Source of the DNA: Cypionkella aquatica
GTDB taxonomy: Bacteria; Pseudomonadota; Alphaproteobacteria; Rhodobacterales; Rhodobacteraceae
DNA length: 64,000 bases
Assembly: GCF_030161095.1 (NCBI RefSeq)
Contig: NZ_BSPP01000004.1
Coordinates: 434,001 to 498,000 of the forward strand
Direction of reading: 5' to 3'
Shown: piece by piece, positions 1-7,877 of the stretch
Layout: each line of letters opens with the position of its first letter
Numbering within the stretch: position 1 is the first letter of the stretch
Notes under the pieces: model-generated
Seen by the model: the letters and a program-made list of their open reading frames with translations, nothing else
The model's database searches: none
Told to the model about the DNA's origin: nothing
Position numbers and translations under genes: made by a program

Positions 1-292
1 CGTGATGGCATTGGTGCCGTGGCTGGACACGTCCTCGGTGCGGTCGGGCAAGTATCGCCCGAAATTCAAGGGCTGGTTCTGGCTGCTGGTGATCGACTTC
101 GTGATCCTGATGTGGGTGGGCGCGATGCCGACCGAAGGCATCTATCCTTGGATCTCGCTGATCGCGTCGTTCTACTGGTTCGGCTATTTCCTGATCATCC
201 TGCCGCTGCTGGGTGTGCTTGAAAAACCGCTGCCGCAACCCGCCACGATCGAAGAAGACTTCAAGTCGCACTACGCCGAACCGGCTGAGTGA
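1..292 (+). CDS. petB: Cytochrome b of the bc1 complex, C-terminal part only
   Basis: This is the last 96 codons of cytochrome b, the membrane subunit of ubiquinol-cytochrome c reductase; the 5' part lies outside the window, so no start is visible. The translated tail has two hydrophobic helices ([18 protein letters not shown] and the stretch around [17 protein letters not shown]) followed by the short polar end with [14 protein letters not shown], as expected for proteobacterial cytochrome b. It lies 19 bases before the cytochrome c1 gene, matching the usual petABC (fbcFBC) order. The call rests on the C-terminal signature and this neighbour. Confidence 0.93.
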   Translation, partial: VMALVPWLDTSSVRSGKYRPKFKGWFWLLVIDFVILMWVGAMPTEGIYPWISLIASFYWFGYFLIILPLLGVLEKPLPQPATIEEDFKSHYAEPAE

Positions 293-311
293 GAGAAAGG
301 AACTGACTGAG

Positions 312-1100
312 ATGTTTCGCAAAATCGCAATCAGCGCTGTCTCTGCACTGAGCCTGATGACAGGTGTGGCCTTCGCTGCCGAAGGTGGCGGCCATATCGA
401 AGACGTGCCGTTCAGCTTTGAAGGCCCGTTCGGCACCTATGACGCGCATCAGCTTCAACGCGGGCTTCAGGTTTACACCGAGGTTTGCGCTGCCTGCCAC
501 GGCCTGAAATTCGTGCCGATCCGCGCCTTGTCAGACGAAGACGGGGTGCAGCTTCCGGCAGATCAGGTCCGGGCGTATGCCAAGGGCTTTACCGTGACCG
601 ACAAGGACACCGGTGAAGACCGCGACGGCCTGCCGACCGACCACTTCCCTGCCAACAACGACGCAGGTGCCCCGGATCTTTCGCTGATGGCGAAGGCGCG
701 GGCAGGCTTCCACGGCCCCTATGGTCTGGGTTTCAACCAGCTGACCAAAGGCATGGGCGGCCCGGAATATATCGTGTCGATCCTGCACGGCTACACCGGT
801 GAAGAAAAAGAGGAAGCCGGTTCGACTTTCTACGCGAACCACACCTTCCCCGGCGGCTGGATCAAAATGCCACCGCCCTTGGCCGATGGTCAGGTGGAAT
901 ATGCCGACGGTGCGCCGAATGATATCAAGCACATGGCTGAAGACGTGTCGGCTTTCCTGATGTGGGCCGCAGAGCCCAAGCTGAACGCCCGCAAGGATGT
1001 CGGCTTCAAGGCGGTGCTTTTCCTGATCGTGCTGTCGTCGCTGTTGTATCTGACCAACAAGCGGCTGTGGTCGGGCATCAAAGGCAAGAAAGCGCACTAA
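312..1100 (+). CDS. petC: Cytochrome c1 of the bc1 complex
   Basis: This 262-residue protein is the c-type haem subunit that passes electrons from the Rieske protein to soluble or membrane-bound cytochrome c. Residues 1-22 form a Sec signal peptide ending in AFA before AEGGG. The haem-attachment motif CAACH is at residues 59-63, a candidate Met axial ligand is in the WIKMPPP segment, and a C-terminal membrane anchor ([14 protein letters not shown]) precedes a basic tail. The ATG at 312 is chosen because it begins the signal peptide and follows a GAAAGGA-like ribosome site; an upstream in-frame start would run into cytochrome b. It is the last gene of the operon and is followed by a strong terminator. 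Confidence 0.97.
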   Translation: MFRKIAISAVSALSLMTGVAFAAEGGGHIEDVPFSFEGPFGTYDAHQLQRGLQVYTEVCAACHGLKFVPIRALSDEDGVQLPADQVRAYAKGFTVTDKDTGEDRDGLPTDHFPANNDAGAPDLSLMAKARAGFHGPYGLGFNQLTKGMGGPEYIVSILHGYTGEEKEEAGSTFYANHTFPGGWIKMPPPLADGQVEYADGAPNDIKHMAEDVSAFLMWAAEPKLNARKDVGFKAVLFLIVLSSLLYLTNKRLWSGIKGKKAH

Positions 1101-1121
1101 GCTTTCATGCAGTGCGTTCGG

Positions 1122-1147
1122 AAAACCCCGCCTTGGTGCGGGGTTTT
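1122..1147. terminator. Bidirectional intrinsic terminator between petC and thiQ
   Basis: A perfect 10-bp stem (AAAACCCCGC with GCGGGGTTTT) closes a 6-base loop. A T run follows on the plus strand, and the A run on the other side gives a T run on the minus strand. It sits between the convergent petC and thiQ stop codons and can serve both. Confidence 0.9.
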
Positions 1148-1154
1148 TCATTTT

Positions 1155-1847
1155 CTAGCCAAGGTAGTCGCGCAAAGCCTGCGGCGGATTGGCGAACAAA
1201 TCCACGGTAGGCACCGGCGGATGTGCCACGCCATCCGCCACCAGCAGCGTCTTATCGGCAAAGCGCTTGGCGTCACTGGGGTCATGCGTCACCATCAGCA
1301 CCGCCGCACCCGTCGCCTGCGCGACCTCATCGACCAGATCCAGCATCTCGGCCTTCAGGGCGGGGCCAAGGGCGGCGAAAGGCTCATCCAGCAACAGCAA
1401 TGGCCGCGCCCGCAGCAATGCCCGCGCCAGTGCCGCCCTGCCCTGCTGTCCGCCCGACAGTTGACCCGGCTTGCGCCCGCCCATGCCCGCCAAGCCAACC
1501 TGCGCCAGCGTCGCGTCGATCTGCGCGGCCTGATCCGGGGTGAGCCTGAGAGTCGGCGACAGGCCAAGCCCCAGATTTTGCGCCAAGCTTAGATGCGGGA
1601 ACAGGTTCTGATCCTGAAACAGAATGGTCAAAGGCCGATCCCCCGGCGCAACCCCGGCAAGGTCTGCCCCGTGCCACAGAATTCGCCCCTGCGCAGGCGG
1701 CAAAAACCCGGCCAACGCCATCAGCAGCGTAGACTTTCCGGCACCAGATGGCCCGATCAAGGCCACCTTCTCGCCCGCAGCCACTGACCAATCGGCAGTC
1801 AGCAGGAAATCGTCCTGGCTGAGAACCAGCCTCTCAAGCGTCAGCAT
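1155..1847 (-). CDS. thiQ: Thiamine ABC transporter ATP-binding protein
   Basis: This 230-residue cytoplasmic ATPase would energise the ThiBP importer. The Walker A motif GPSGAGKST is near residue 31, the ABC signature LSGGQQGR mid-protein, Walker B LLLLDEPF with its catalytic Glu follows, and the switch His lies in VTHDP. The length is at the short end for ABC ATPases, as is normal for ThiQ. The start at 1847 begins MLTLERL; the longer frame extends into thiP without need. It overlaps the 3' end of thiP by 14 bases, which suggests translational coupling. Function follows from operon position and the upstream TPP riboswitch. Confidence 0.93.
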   Translation of the reverse strand: MLTLERLVLSQDDFLLTADWSVAAGEKVALIGPSGAGKSTLLMALAGFLPPAQGRILWHGADLAGVAPGDRPLTILFQDQNLFPHLSLAQNLGLGLSPTLRLTPDQAAQIDATLAQVGLAGMGGRKPGQLSGGQQGRAALARALLRARPLLLLDEPFAALGPALKAEMLDLVDEVAQATGAAVLMVTHDPSDAKRFADKTLLVADGVAHPPVPTVDLFANPPQALRDYLG

Positions 1848-3378
1848 AATAGCTTCCCAATCGGTCAAAGGCCCAGAACAGCGCAAAGCTGACCGCCACC
1901 AGAATCAACGACGCCGCCGCTGCCTGTTGCAGCCGATACGCTCCGATCAGATGCTGCACGAACAGCGGCAACGTGGCCCCGCCGTCGCCCGCAAACAGCG
2001 CGATCACCCCCAGATCACCCATCGACAGCGCCGCTGCCAGCCCGGCCCCATAGCCCAAAGGCCGCGCCAATCGCGGCAAAGTGACAAAGCGCAGCCGCGT
2101 GCGGCGTGGCAAGCCCAGCGAGGCCGTCAGGCGGCCATAATCGGCCCGCAATTGGCGTGCCTCGGGCAAAAGCAGGCGGAACAGATAGGGCAAGGTCAGC
2201 GTCGCATTGACCAGAACCGTGATCGGCAGCGCCACGCTTTCCGGCGCAATCCATGGCCGCACCAGCAGAAACAACCCGGTGCCCAACACCAACGCACTGG
2301 CGGCCAGCGGCAGCATTGCCGCCAGCTCGATGGCCTTGCCTTTGTTACGTGCCGCCCCTGTCGCCATGATCAGCGCCGCTGCACTCGCCAGCAGCGCCGA
2401 CACCACCGCCACCACAACCGAGCGCAGAACCGCAGGCCAGACCCCATTCGGCAGCGCTGCAAGCCCCGGAACGCCCTTGATCACCACCGCCAGCAGCGGC
2501 CCGAACAAGAACAGCGCAGCCGCAGCGATCGCCACCACATCACAAAGCCTGCGCCATGATTTCGGCGCAGGGCTATCCATACTGCGCCCCAACCCCGCGC
2601 CAAATCCCTGCGGCAAGGTTAGCTTTGCCGCCAGCAAAGTGATCACCGCACAGAGGCTGAATTGAACGGCAGCCAACAAAGCCGCGCGGCCCAGATCAAA
2701 TTCAAACCGCAAGGATTGATAGATCGCAAGCTCCAGCGTGCTGGCCTTTGGACCGCCGCCCAGCATCAGGGCGATGGCAAAACTCGCCAGACAAATCAAC
2801 AGGATCACCGCAAAGATACCCGGCAGTTGTGCGCGCAACATCGGGGCTTCCAGATGGCGGAACTGGGTCGAGGGCGGCAGCCCCAGCGATTGCGCCAGCC
2901 GAAACCGCTCGGACGGAATCGCCTGCCAGCCGTGCAGCAGCATCCGCGTCGCCAGCGGCAGGTTGAAGAACACATTGGCCAACACAACGCCATGCAGACC
3001 AAAGATCGACACTTCGGGCAGGCCCAACCAGCCAAGCCCCACGTTGATTGGCCCGCCGCGGCCAAAGACCGTCAGCAGCCCCATCACCGCCACCACCACC
3101 GGCAGCACGAAAGGTGCGGCCAACAGGCGGATCAACAGCCCGCGCAACGGGAAGCGCCGCCGGAACAAAGCGCGCGCGACAGGGATCGCCAGCAGGCTAG
3201 AAACGGCCGCCGACAGGCCAGCTTGCAGCAGCGTAAAGCGCAGTGCCTGCCAATCTGCCGGTGCCAAAGCAAAGCCATCCGCCCATGCGGCAACCATTGC
3301 CGCGCTGCCCAAGATCAGCGCGGCAATGACAATGCTCAGCCCTTGGGCTGGGCTTATTTTGAAAGCGCTGCTTGCCAT
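1834..3378 (-). CDS. thiP: Thiamine ABC transporter permease
   Basis: This 514-residue inner-membrane protein is built from two homologous permease halves, each with about six membrane segments, the arrangement typical of ThiP and of iron(III) FbpB-type permeases. The two EAA-like loops that contact the ATPase can be seen around the EAPMLRAQLPGIFA and TLPRLARPLGYGAG segments. It overlaps thiB by 25 bases and thiQ by 14 bases, so the three genes are one tightly coupled unit. The riboswitch upstream separates this system from iron importers of the same fold. Whether the cargo is thiamine, its phosphate or a pyrimidine precursor cannot be read from the sequence. Confidence 0.92.
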   Translation of the reverse strand: MASSAFKISPAQGLSIVIAALILGSAAMVAAWADGFALAPADWQALRFTLLQAGLSAAVSSLLAIPVARALFRRRFPLRGLLIRLLAAPFVLPVVVAVMGLLTVFGRGGPINVGLGWLGLPEVSIFGLHGVVLANVFFNLPLATRMLLHGWQAIPSERFRLAQSLGLPPSTQFRHLEAPMLRAQLPGIFAVILLICLASFAIALMLGGGPKASTLELAIYQSLRFEFDLGRAALLAAVQFSLCAVITLLAAKLTLPQGFGAGLGRSMDSPAPKSWRRLCDVVAIAAAALFLFGPLLAVVIKGVPGLAALPNGVWPAVLRSVVVAVVSALLASAAALIMATGAARNKGKAIELAAMLPLAASALVLGTGLFLLVRPWIAPESVALPITVLVNATLTLPYLFRLLLPEARQLRADYGRLTASLGLPRRTRLRFVTLPRLARPLGYGAGLAAALSMGDLGVIALFAGDGGATLPLFVQHLIGAYRLQQAAAASLILVAVSFALFWAFDRLGSYYADA

Positions 3379-4337
3379 TCCGCAATCGCAGGGGCACGGG
3401 CGGCTTCGGCATCGGCGGCCGTCATCAGCAGCGATTTAGCGGGCTGAACCAGTGTTTCAAAGCCCTTCGGAAGCCCTTCCGCCGGGGTTTTCGCGGGATA
3501 CATCCAGTTCGTGGTGATCAGCACGCTTTGCGCCGCATCCGAGGTCAGGTAGGCCAGAAACTGATCCGCCAGCGCCGGCTGTTGCGACGAGGCCAGCTTG
3601 CCCGCCACTTCGACCTGCATGTAATGCCCCTCGGTAAAAGCCGCCGCCGCCTTGGTGTCATCCTGCTCTGCGATCAGATGATAGGCGGGCGAGGTGGTGT
3701 AGGACAGCACCATATCGGCCTGCCCTTCGGTGAACATGCCGTAAGCTTCCGACCAGCCGGGGGTGACGGTGATGATGTTATCGGCCAGATCCGCCCAGAT
3801 CTGCGGGGCCTTGTCGCCGTAAGCGTCCTTCACCCACAACACCAACCCCAGACCGGGGGTGGATGAGCGTGGGTCTTCGATCACCACTTTCAGATCAGAC
3901 GCAGCCAGCTCTGCAAAGCTGGTCGGCGCCACGGCCACCTTGGTTTTGTCATAAACAAAGGCGAAATAGCCCCAGTCGAACGGGATGAAATTGGCATCGC
4001 TGAACGGCACCGGCAGGCTGTTCGGCTGGGCCGCAACGGGGGCAAACAACCCGGTCGCACTGGCATCTGCGGTCAGGTTGGTATCCAACCCCACCACGAC
4101 ATCCGCCTTGCTGTCCTTGCCCTCCAGCTTGACCCGCGCCAACAGCGCCGCGCCATCGCCTGCCGAGATGAATTTCACATCGCAGCCGCAGCTGGCCTCA
4201 AACCCCTTTTCAATCGCAGGGCCGGGGCCCCATTCCGAGGTAAAGCTGTCATAGGTCAACACGGTCAGCGTGGGGGTTTCGGCTGCGGCTTGGCTCGCAA
4301 TACATGCAAGGCCCGCAGCGAGGAGTTTGGTATTCAT
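3354..4337 (-). CDS. thiB: Thiamine-binding periplasmic protein
   Basis: This 327-residue solute-binding protein has a Sec signal peptide (residues 1-19, ending SQAAAE) and should capture thiamine or a thiamine ester in the periplasm. The mature N-terminus TLTVLTYDSFTSEWGPG and the later stretch PFDWGYFAFVYDKTKV are typical of ThiB, and the segment DVVVGLDTNL fits the family. The start at 4337 opens directly into the signal peptide; the longer frame would run into the riboswitch. It is the first gene of thiBPQ, about 50 bases downstream of the THI box. Confidence 0.93.
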   Translation of the reverse strand: MNTKLLAAGLACIASQAAAETPTLTVLTYDSFTSEWGPGPAIEKGFEASCGCDVKFISAGDGAALLARVKLEGKDSKADVVVGLDTNLTADASATGLFAPVAAQPNSLPVPFSDANFIPFDWGYFAFVYDKTKVAVAPTSFAELAASDLKVVIEDPRSSTPGLGLVLWVKDAYGDKAPQIWADLADNIITVTPGWSEAYGMFTEGQADMVLSYTTSPAYHLIAEQDDTKAAAAFTEGHYMQVEVAGKLASSQQPALADQFLAYLTSDAAQSVLITTNWMYPAKTPAEGLPKGFETLVQPAKSLLMTAADAEAARAPAIAEWQAALSK

Positions 4338-4385
4338 GTCTTTCTCCAAGTTGCGACGGAATTGGTCGGCAATGGAGAACCCATG

Positions 4386-4486
4386 CACCTTCCCTCCGCC
4401 GGTATGATCCGGTTCAGGTTCGACGGGTTCGCTTTCGCATCTCAGCCTTTGGGCATTTCAGAGAAACGCCGGGGGCTCCCCGAGGT
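4386..4486 (-). promoter_or_regulatory. TPP riboswitch (THI box) upstream of thiBPQ
   Basis: Read on the minus strand, the leader holds the conserved TPP-aptamer parts in order: a GGGGAGCCCCCGGCG helix region, the CTGAGA pyrimidine-sensing element followed by TGCG, and the ACCTGAACCGGATCATACCG pyrophosphate-sensor region with GGAGGGAAGG closing the stem. The distance to the thiB start and the GGAGGGAAGG stretch near it suggest control of translation initiation, but the expression platform was not modelled. By analogy with the class, TPP binding should shut the operon off. Confidence 0.93.
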
Positions 4487-4634
4487 AGGGCAAAGCATAG
4501 GCAAAGCTGGATCAGGCGCAAGGGGGCAGATTTGCGGCCCTGAAAACTCGGGGGCTGCGAGCCTGTGTCAACTGCTTTAAGGGTTTATCGGGGGCATGGC
4601 TTGGCTTATTGGGGTGACAAAGAGGAGCCCGCCC

Positions 4635-5735
4635 ATGAGCCTGAACACCTTCGGTCATCTGTTTCGCGTCACCACCTGGGGCGAAAGTCACGGGCCTGCG
4701 ATTGGTTGCACAGTGGACGGGTGTCCTCCGGGGATCAAGCTGAGTGAGGCGGATTTGCAGCCTTGGCTGGATCGGCGCAAGCCGGGGACGTCGAAGTTCA
4801 CCACCCAGCGGAAAGAGGCGGATGAGGTTCGGATTCTGTCGGGGGTGTTTGAGGGTGTCACCACGGGGACGCCTATTCAGTTGATGATTGAGAATACGGA
4901 CCAGCGGTCGAAAGATTACAGCAACATCGCGCAGGCGTTTCGGCCGGGGCATGCGGATATTACGTATCATCAGAAGTATGGGGTGCGGGATTATCGCGGG
5001 GGGGGGCGGTCTTCGGCGCGGGAGACGGCGTCTCGGGTCGCGGCGGGGGGGGTGGCGCGGGCTGTGTTGGCCTCGCTGGCTCCGGGATTGGTGATCCGCG
5101 GGTATATGGTGCAGATGGGCGTCGTGGCGATTGATCGCGGGCGGTTTGATGCGGCGGTGATTGAGGACAATCCGTTCTGGTGCCCGGACGCGGGGATGGT
5201 GGAGCCTTGGGCTGACTATCTGGACGGACTGCGGTTGGCCCACAATTCGGTGGGGGCGGTGATTGAGGTCACGGCCTCGGGCGTGCCTGCGGGGTTGGGG
5301 GCGCCATTGTATGGGAAGTTGGATTCGGATCTGGCCAGCGCGATGATGTCGATCAATGCGGTGAAGGGGGTCGAGATTGGGGACGGGTTCGCGGCGGCTG
5401 GGTTGACCGGGGTTGAGAACGCGGATGAGATCAGGATGGGGGCTGCAGGGCCGGAGTTTCTGTCGAACCATGCGGGGGGGATATTGGGCGGGATTTCTTC
5501 CGGGCAGCCGGTGGTGGTGCGGTTCGCGGTGAAGCCGACCTCGTCGATTTTGACGCCCCGGGCGACGATTGATGGCACGGGGGCGGAGATTGATCTGGTC
5601 ACCAAGGGACGGCACGACCCCTGCGTGGGGATCCGGGCGGTTCCGGTGGGGGAGGCGATGATGGCCTGCGTTCTGGCCGACCATTTGTTGCTGGACCGGG
5701 GCCAGACTGGCGGGGTTCGGGGGCGGATCGGGTAG
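4635..5735 (+). CDS. aroC: Chorismate synthase
   Basis: This 366-residue cytoplasmic enzyme converts 5-enolpyruvylshikimate 3-phosphate to chorismate using reduced FMN, the last step of the common aromatic pathway. Family signatures are [14 protein letters not shown] near the N-terminus, the [10 protein letters not shown] box with its FMN- and phosphate-contacting residues, and [17 protein letters not shown] further on. The start at 4635 ([20 protein letters not shown]) is preceded by AGGAG at about 10 bases. The gene favours G-ending codons and has several G runs (for example near 5000 and 5045), but no frame break is visible. A terminator starts at the base after the stop codon. Confidence 0.96.
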   Translation: MSLNTFGHLFRVTTWGESHGPAIGCTVDGCPPGIKLSEADLQPWLDRRKPGTSKFTTQRKEADEVRILSGVFEGVTTGTPIQLMIENTDQRSKDYSNIAQAFRPGHADITYHQKYGVRDYRGGGRSSARETASRVAAGGVARAVLASLAPGLVIRGYMVQMGVVAIDRGRFDAAVIEDNPFWCPDAGMVEPWADYLDGLRLAHNSVGAVIEVTASGVPAGLGAPLYGKLDSDLASAMMSINAVKGVEIGDGFAAAGLTGVENADEIRMGAAGPEFLSNHAGGILGGISSGQPVVVRFAVKPTSSILTPRATIDGTGAEIDLVTKGRHDPCVGIRAVPVGEAMMACVLADHLLLDRGQTGGVRGRIG

Positions 5736-5759
5736 GGTCCCAACTCGGGACCTTTTTTT
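5736..5759 (+). terminator. Intrinsic terminator of aroC
   Basis: GGTCCC and GGGACC form a 6-bp stem around AACTC, followed by seven T residues. The stem begins directly after the aroC TAG. This insulates the following islet gene from read-through. Confidence 0.88.
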
Positions 5760-5925
5760 GTTGTGGGATATCAGGGGGTTGGGGTGGTGGATTTAAGGAT
5801 TTGTTAAGGTTTGGCCAAGCGCGGTCTATACGCCTAGCGGCGATCATTGCAACCTGACTGTATTCATGTCAGGAAATGCACTACAAGGTAACCATAGACT
5901 AGAAATATAAGTTAAAGCCTCATAA
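5760..5925 (+). promoter_or_regulatory. Promoter region of the PRTase-NADAR gene, with an exact CtrA-type box and an inverted repeat
   Basis: This 166-base stretch moves from GC-rich to AT-rich sequence. TTAA-GGATTTG-TTAA at 5793-5807 matches the CtrA consensus TTAA-N7-TTAA exactly. An inverted repeat, CCTGAC at 5853-5858 and GTCAGG at 5868-5873, lies about 53-73 bases before the ATG and could be an operator or short hairpin. No confident -35/-10 pair or strong ribosome site was found before the ATG at 5926. Both regulatory readings are inference from pattern matches. Confidence 0.45.
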
Positions 5926-7845
5926 ATGTATTCAATAAAGAATAATCAGATTGACCAGTTTCCTGACTGCACTGATTTTGATAACATAGTGCTCAATGTG
6001 ATGCGTAACGCAAATTTCGTTCGCTCCCGCGCAGCCAGTCACTTCATTCACTTACCCATATTGAATAATCATTCGGATCATTTTTCCCTAGATGGATCTG
6101 CTCGAGTATCTGTTTCCTTTTTTGGAGATAGTGCACCAGCCTATTTTAAAAGGTCGAGACGCGTTACGATATTCAGAAATCTTGTGCATCTCCGGGGAAG
6201 CCGATATACTATATCATCCAATCCGACCTTTGAGTTGCGTCAGAAGTTTGATACATTTAAAGTAGATTTTCTTGAAGGAGTTGAGTCGCTCGGAAATAAC
6301 ATGCCATTACTCTTTCAAATTGGCATTGCAGATTATATTAAGAACTCGGCAGTTACAATATTGAATGGGCTGATTTACCGAGAAAAGATTGGTGGTTATC
6401 ACTTCGATAATCCATCCTATCAATCCTTACGTCGAGATATGCAAAAACTCGCGCAAAACTGTGTTGATTTATTCTATGGAATTTTATTTGGCAGAGGAAC
6501 CTTCGCCTCGCTTAGCTATGCTTCTATCATTGCATCAAAACTTATTCTCGATAAAGTCATCGCACACTTGATTACAGAGTATGAAGGTCGCAGTTTATCT
6601 TCAAGGCATATAACACGGCCAGAGTCTGCACATCCAATAGTGATGTGCGCTGCAGCTTTTAGATACTGTGCAAGTCAAAGAATTCAACCGGAAATCATAA
6701 TTGGACTTCCCTCTGGATCAACTGAGTTAGCAATGGCTTATCAGTCAATTCAAAAAATGCTTCTGATGCGCCCATCAAAAGTCTTATTATTTCCTGTATC
6801 CATACATTCCATTAAAAGAGATTTTGATGGCGCATCCACCGATCCGGCAAACCTTACTCGCTTCGCCATGAAGCTACGAAAAGAAGTAAGAGGAAAAAGG
6901 GTTGTTGTCGTTGACGACAATACTTCAACAGGATCAACTATCTCTATGGTTGCGAGCGCAATTCGCAGTGCATTGCCACGGCAAATAGATATTGCAATTG
7001 CAGAAGCTGATATTGTGCGAAGTCAAATCAGAATAGATGCCCTGGAGAAATGCGCCATTGCAACGCGATCTGCATACACTCACTCTGTGGGCGTTCTACC
7101 CGTCTCAAGAGTTATAGAGCCTAAATTCGATTTGAAGGAAATACTAGAGCGCAAGAAGATGATCTCATGTGTAAGAGCTAGATACTCTAGTTCGGGCCAC
7201 ACACTTGTTGATAAAACGATGGGTCGCATATACGAAGACGCTATTAGATTTCCAACAGAAATTGCTATAAAAGATTTGCAGACATATCAACTGAAGATCT
7301 CATTCAGGGGCACATCGCTCTCAAATTTTTATGAAATTCCAACCGTTCGAAGCCGCAGCCTATATGCGTCTGTTGAGCACGCGTATCAAGCGGCAAAATT
7401 CCCTCCAAATGCGTTAGAGCGAGTTGGCGATAAAGAGATCCACAGGATAAATTCAAGGCTTGCCTCACGAGGTGTCACTGTAACAAAAGAATCTTTACCA
7501 AGCCTTTTCGAGGGGCCGGAACTAACTGCAGGCGCATCAAAGATAGCTGCAAATGAATTGCGTATCATGGGCTATGTTCGTGATGACTGGGATTATGTTA
7601 AACTTAGAATTATGACTGAACTTCTAATTCAGAAGTTTTCCAACGATTCAGCTTACAGATTGCTGCAGGAGACAGCGCCGAAATATCTGGTCGAAGGAAA
7701 CGATTGGGGCGACACATATTGGGGGTTCACTGATGGTCGCGGTCGAAATTTTTTGGGCAGACTTATCATGCAAATTCGTGCAAACTCGATAGAAACCTTG
7801 AAGGAGGAAGCGGATCGTCTTGAGCCGGAAAGGCCTTCAAACTGA
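5926..7845 (+). CDS. Phosphoribosyltransferase-NADAR fusion protein (uncharacterised)
   Basis: This 639-residue soluble protein has no signal peptide. Residues 1-240 match nothing I recognise. Residues about 250-380 look like a type I phosphoribosyltransferase: GLPSGSTELAMAY at 260-272 and the PRPP loop VVVVDDNTSTGST at 326-338, with its two Asp. Residues about 455-619 look like a NADAR (YbiA-type) domain: SNFY at 466-469, SVEHAYQAAKF at 482-492 with E484, H485 and K491, EGNDWGDTYWG at 590-600 and NFLG at 608-611. Known NADAR proteins cleave N-glycosidic bonds of early riboflavin intermediates or remove ADP-ribose from guanine. The fused substrate here is unknown. The gene is AT-rich: two hand-counted lines give 33% and 45% GC, against well over 60% nearby. 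Codon use is unlike its neighbours (AGA, ATA, TTA common), which points to horizontal transfer. It appears monocistronic. Confidence 0.82.
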   Translation: MYSIKNNQIDQFPDCTDFDNIVLNVMRNANFVRSRAASHFIHLPILNNHSDHFSLDGSARVSVSFFGDSAPAYFKRSRRVTIFRNLVHLRGSRYTISSNPTFELRQKFDTFKVDFLEGVESLGNNMPLLFQIGIADYIKNSAVTILNGLIYREKIGGYHFDNPSYQSLRRDMQKLAQNCVDLFYGILFGRGTFASLSYASIIASKLILDKVIAHLITEYEGRSLSSRHITRPESAHPIVMCAAAFRYCASQRIQPEIIIGLPSGSTELAMAYQSIQKMLLMRPSKVLLFPVSIHSIKRDFDGASTDPANLTRFAMKLRKEVRGKRVVVVDDNTSTGSTISMVASAIRSALPRQIDIAIAEADIVRSQIRIDALEKCAIATRSAYTHSVGVLPVSRVIEPKFDLKEILERKKMISCVRARYSSSGHTLVDKTMGRIYEDAIRFPTEIAIKDLQTYQLKISFRGTSLSNFYEIPTVRSRSLYASVEHAYQAAKFPPNALERVGDKEIHRINSRLASRGVTVTKESLPSLFEGPELTAGASKIAANELRIMGYVRDDWDYVKLRIMTELLIQKFSNDSAYRLLQETAPKYLVEGNDWGDTYWGFTDGRGRNFLGRLIMQIRANSIETLKEEADRLEPERPSN

Positions 7846-7853
7846 AGGTTTTT
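7834..7853 (+). terminator. Terminator overlapping the stop codon of the PRTase-NADAR gene
   Basis: CCTTCA and TGAAGG pair around AAC and are followed by TTTTT. The second arm contains the TGA stop codon itself (7843-7845), so termination is built into the end of the reading frame. This gives a compact one-gene cassette. Confidence 0.75.
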
Positions 7854-7877
7854 CTTAAAGACATTTACTCCATTCCT

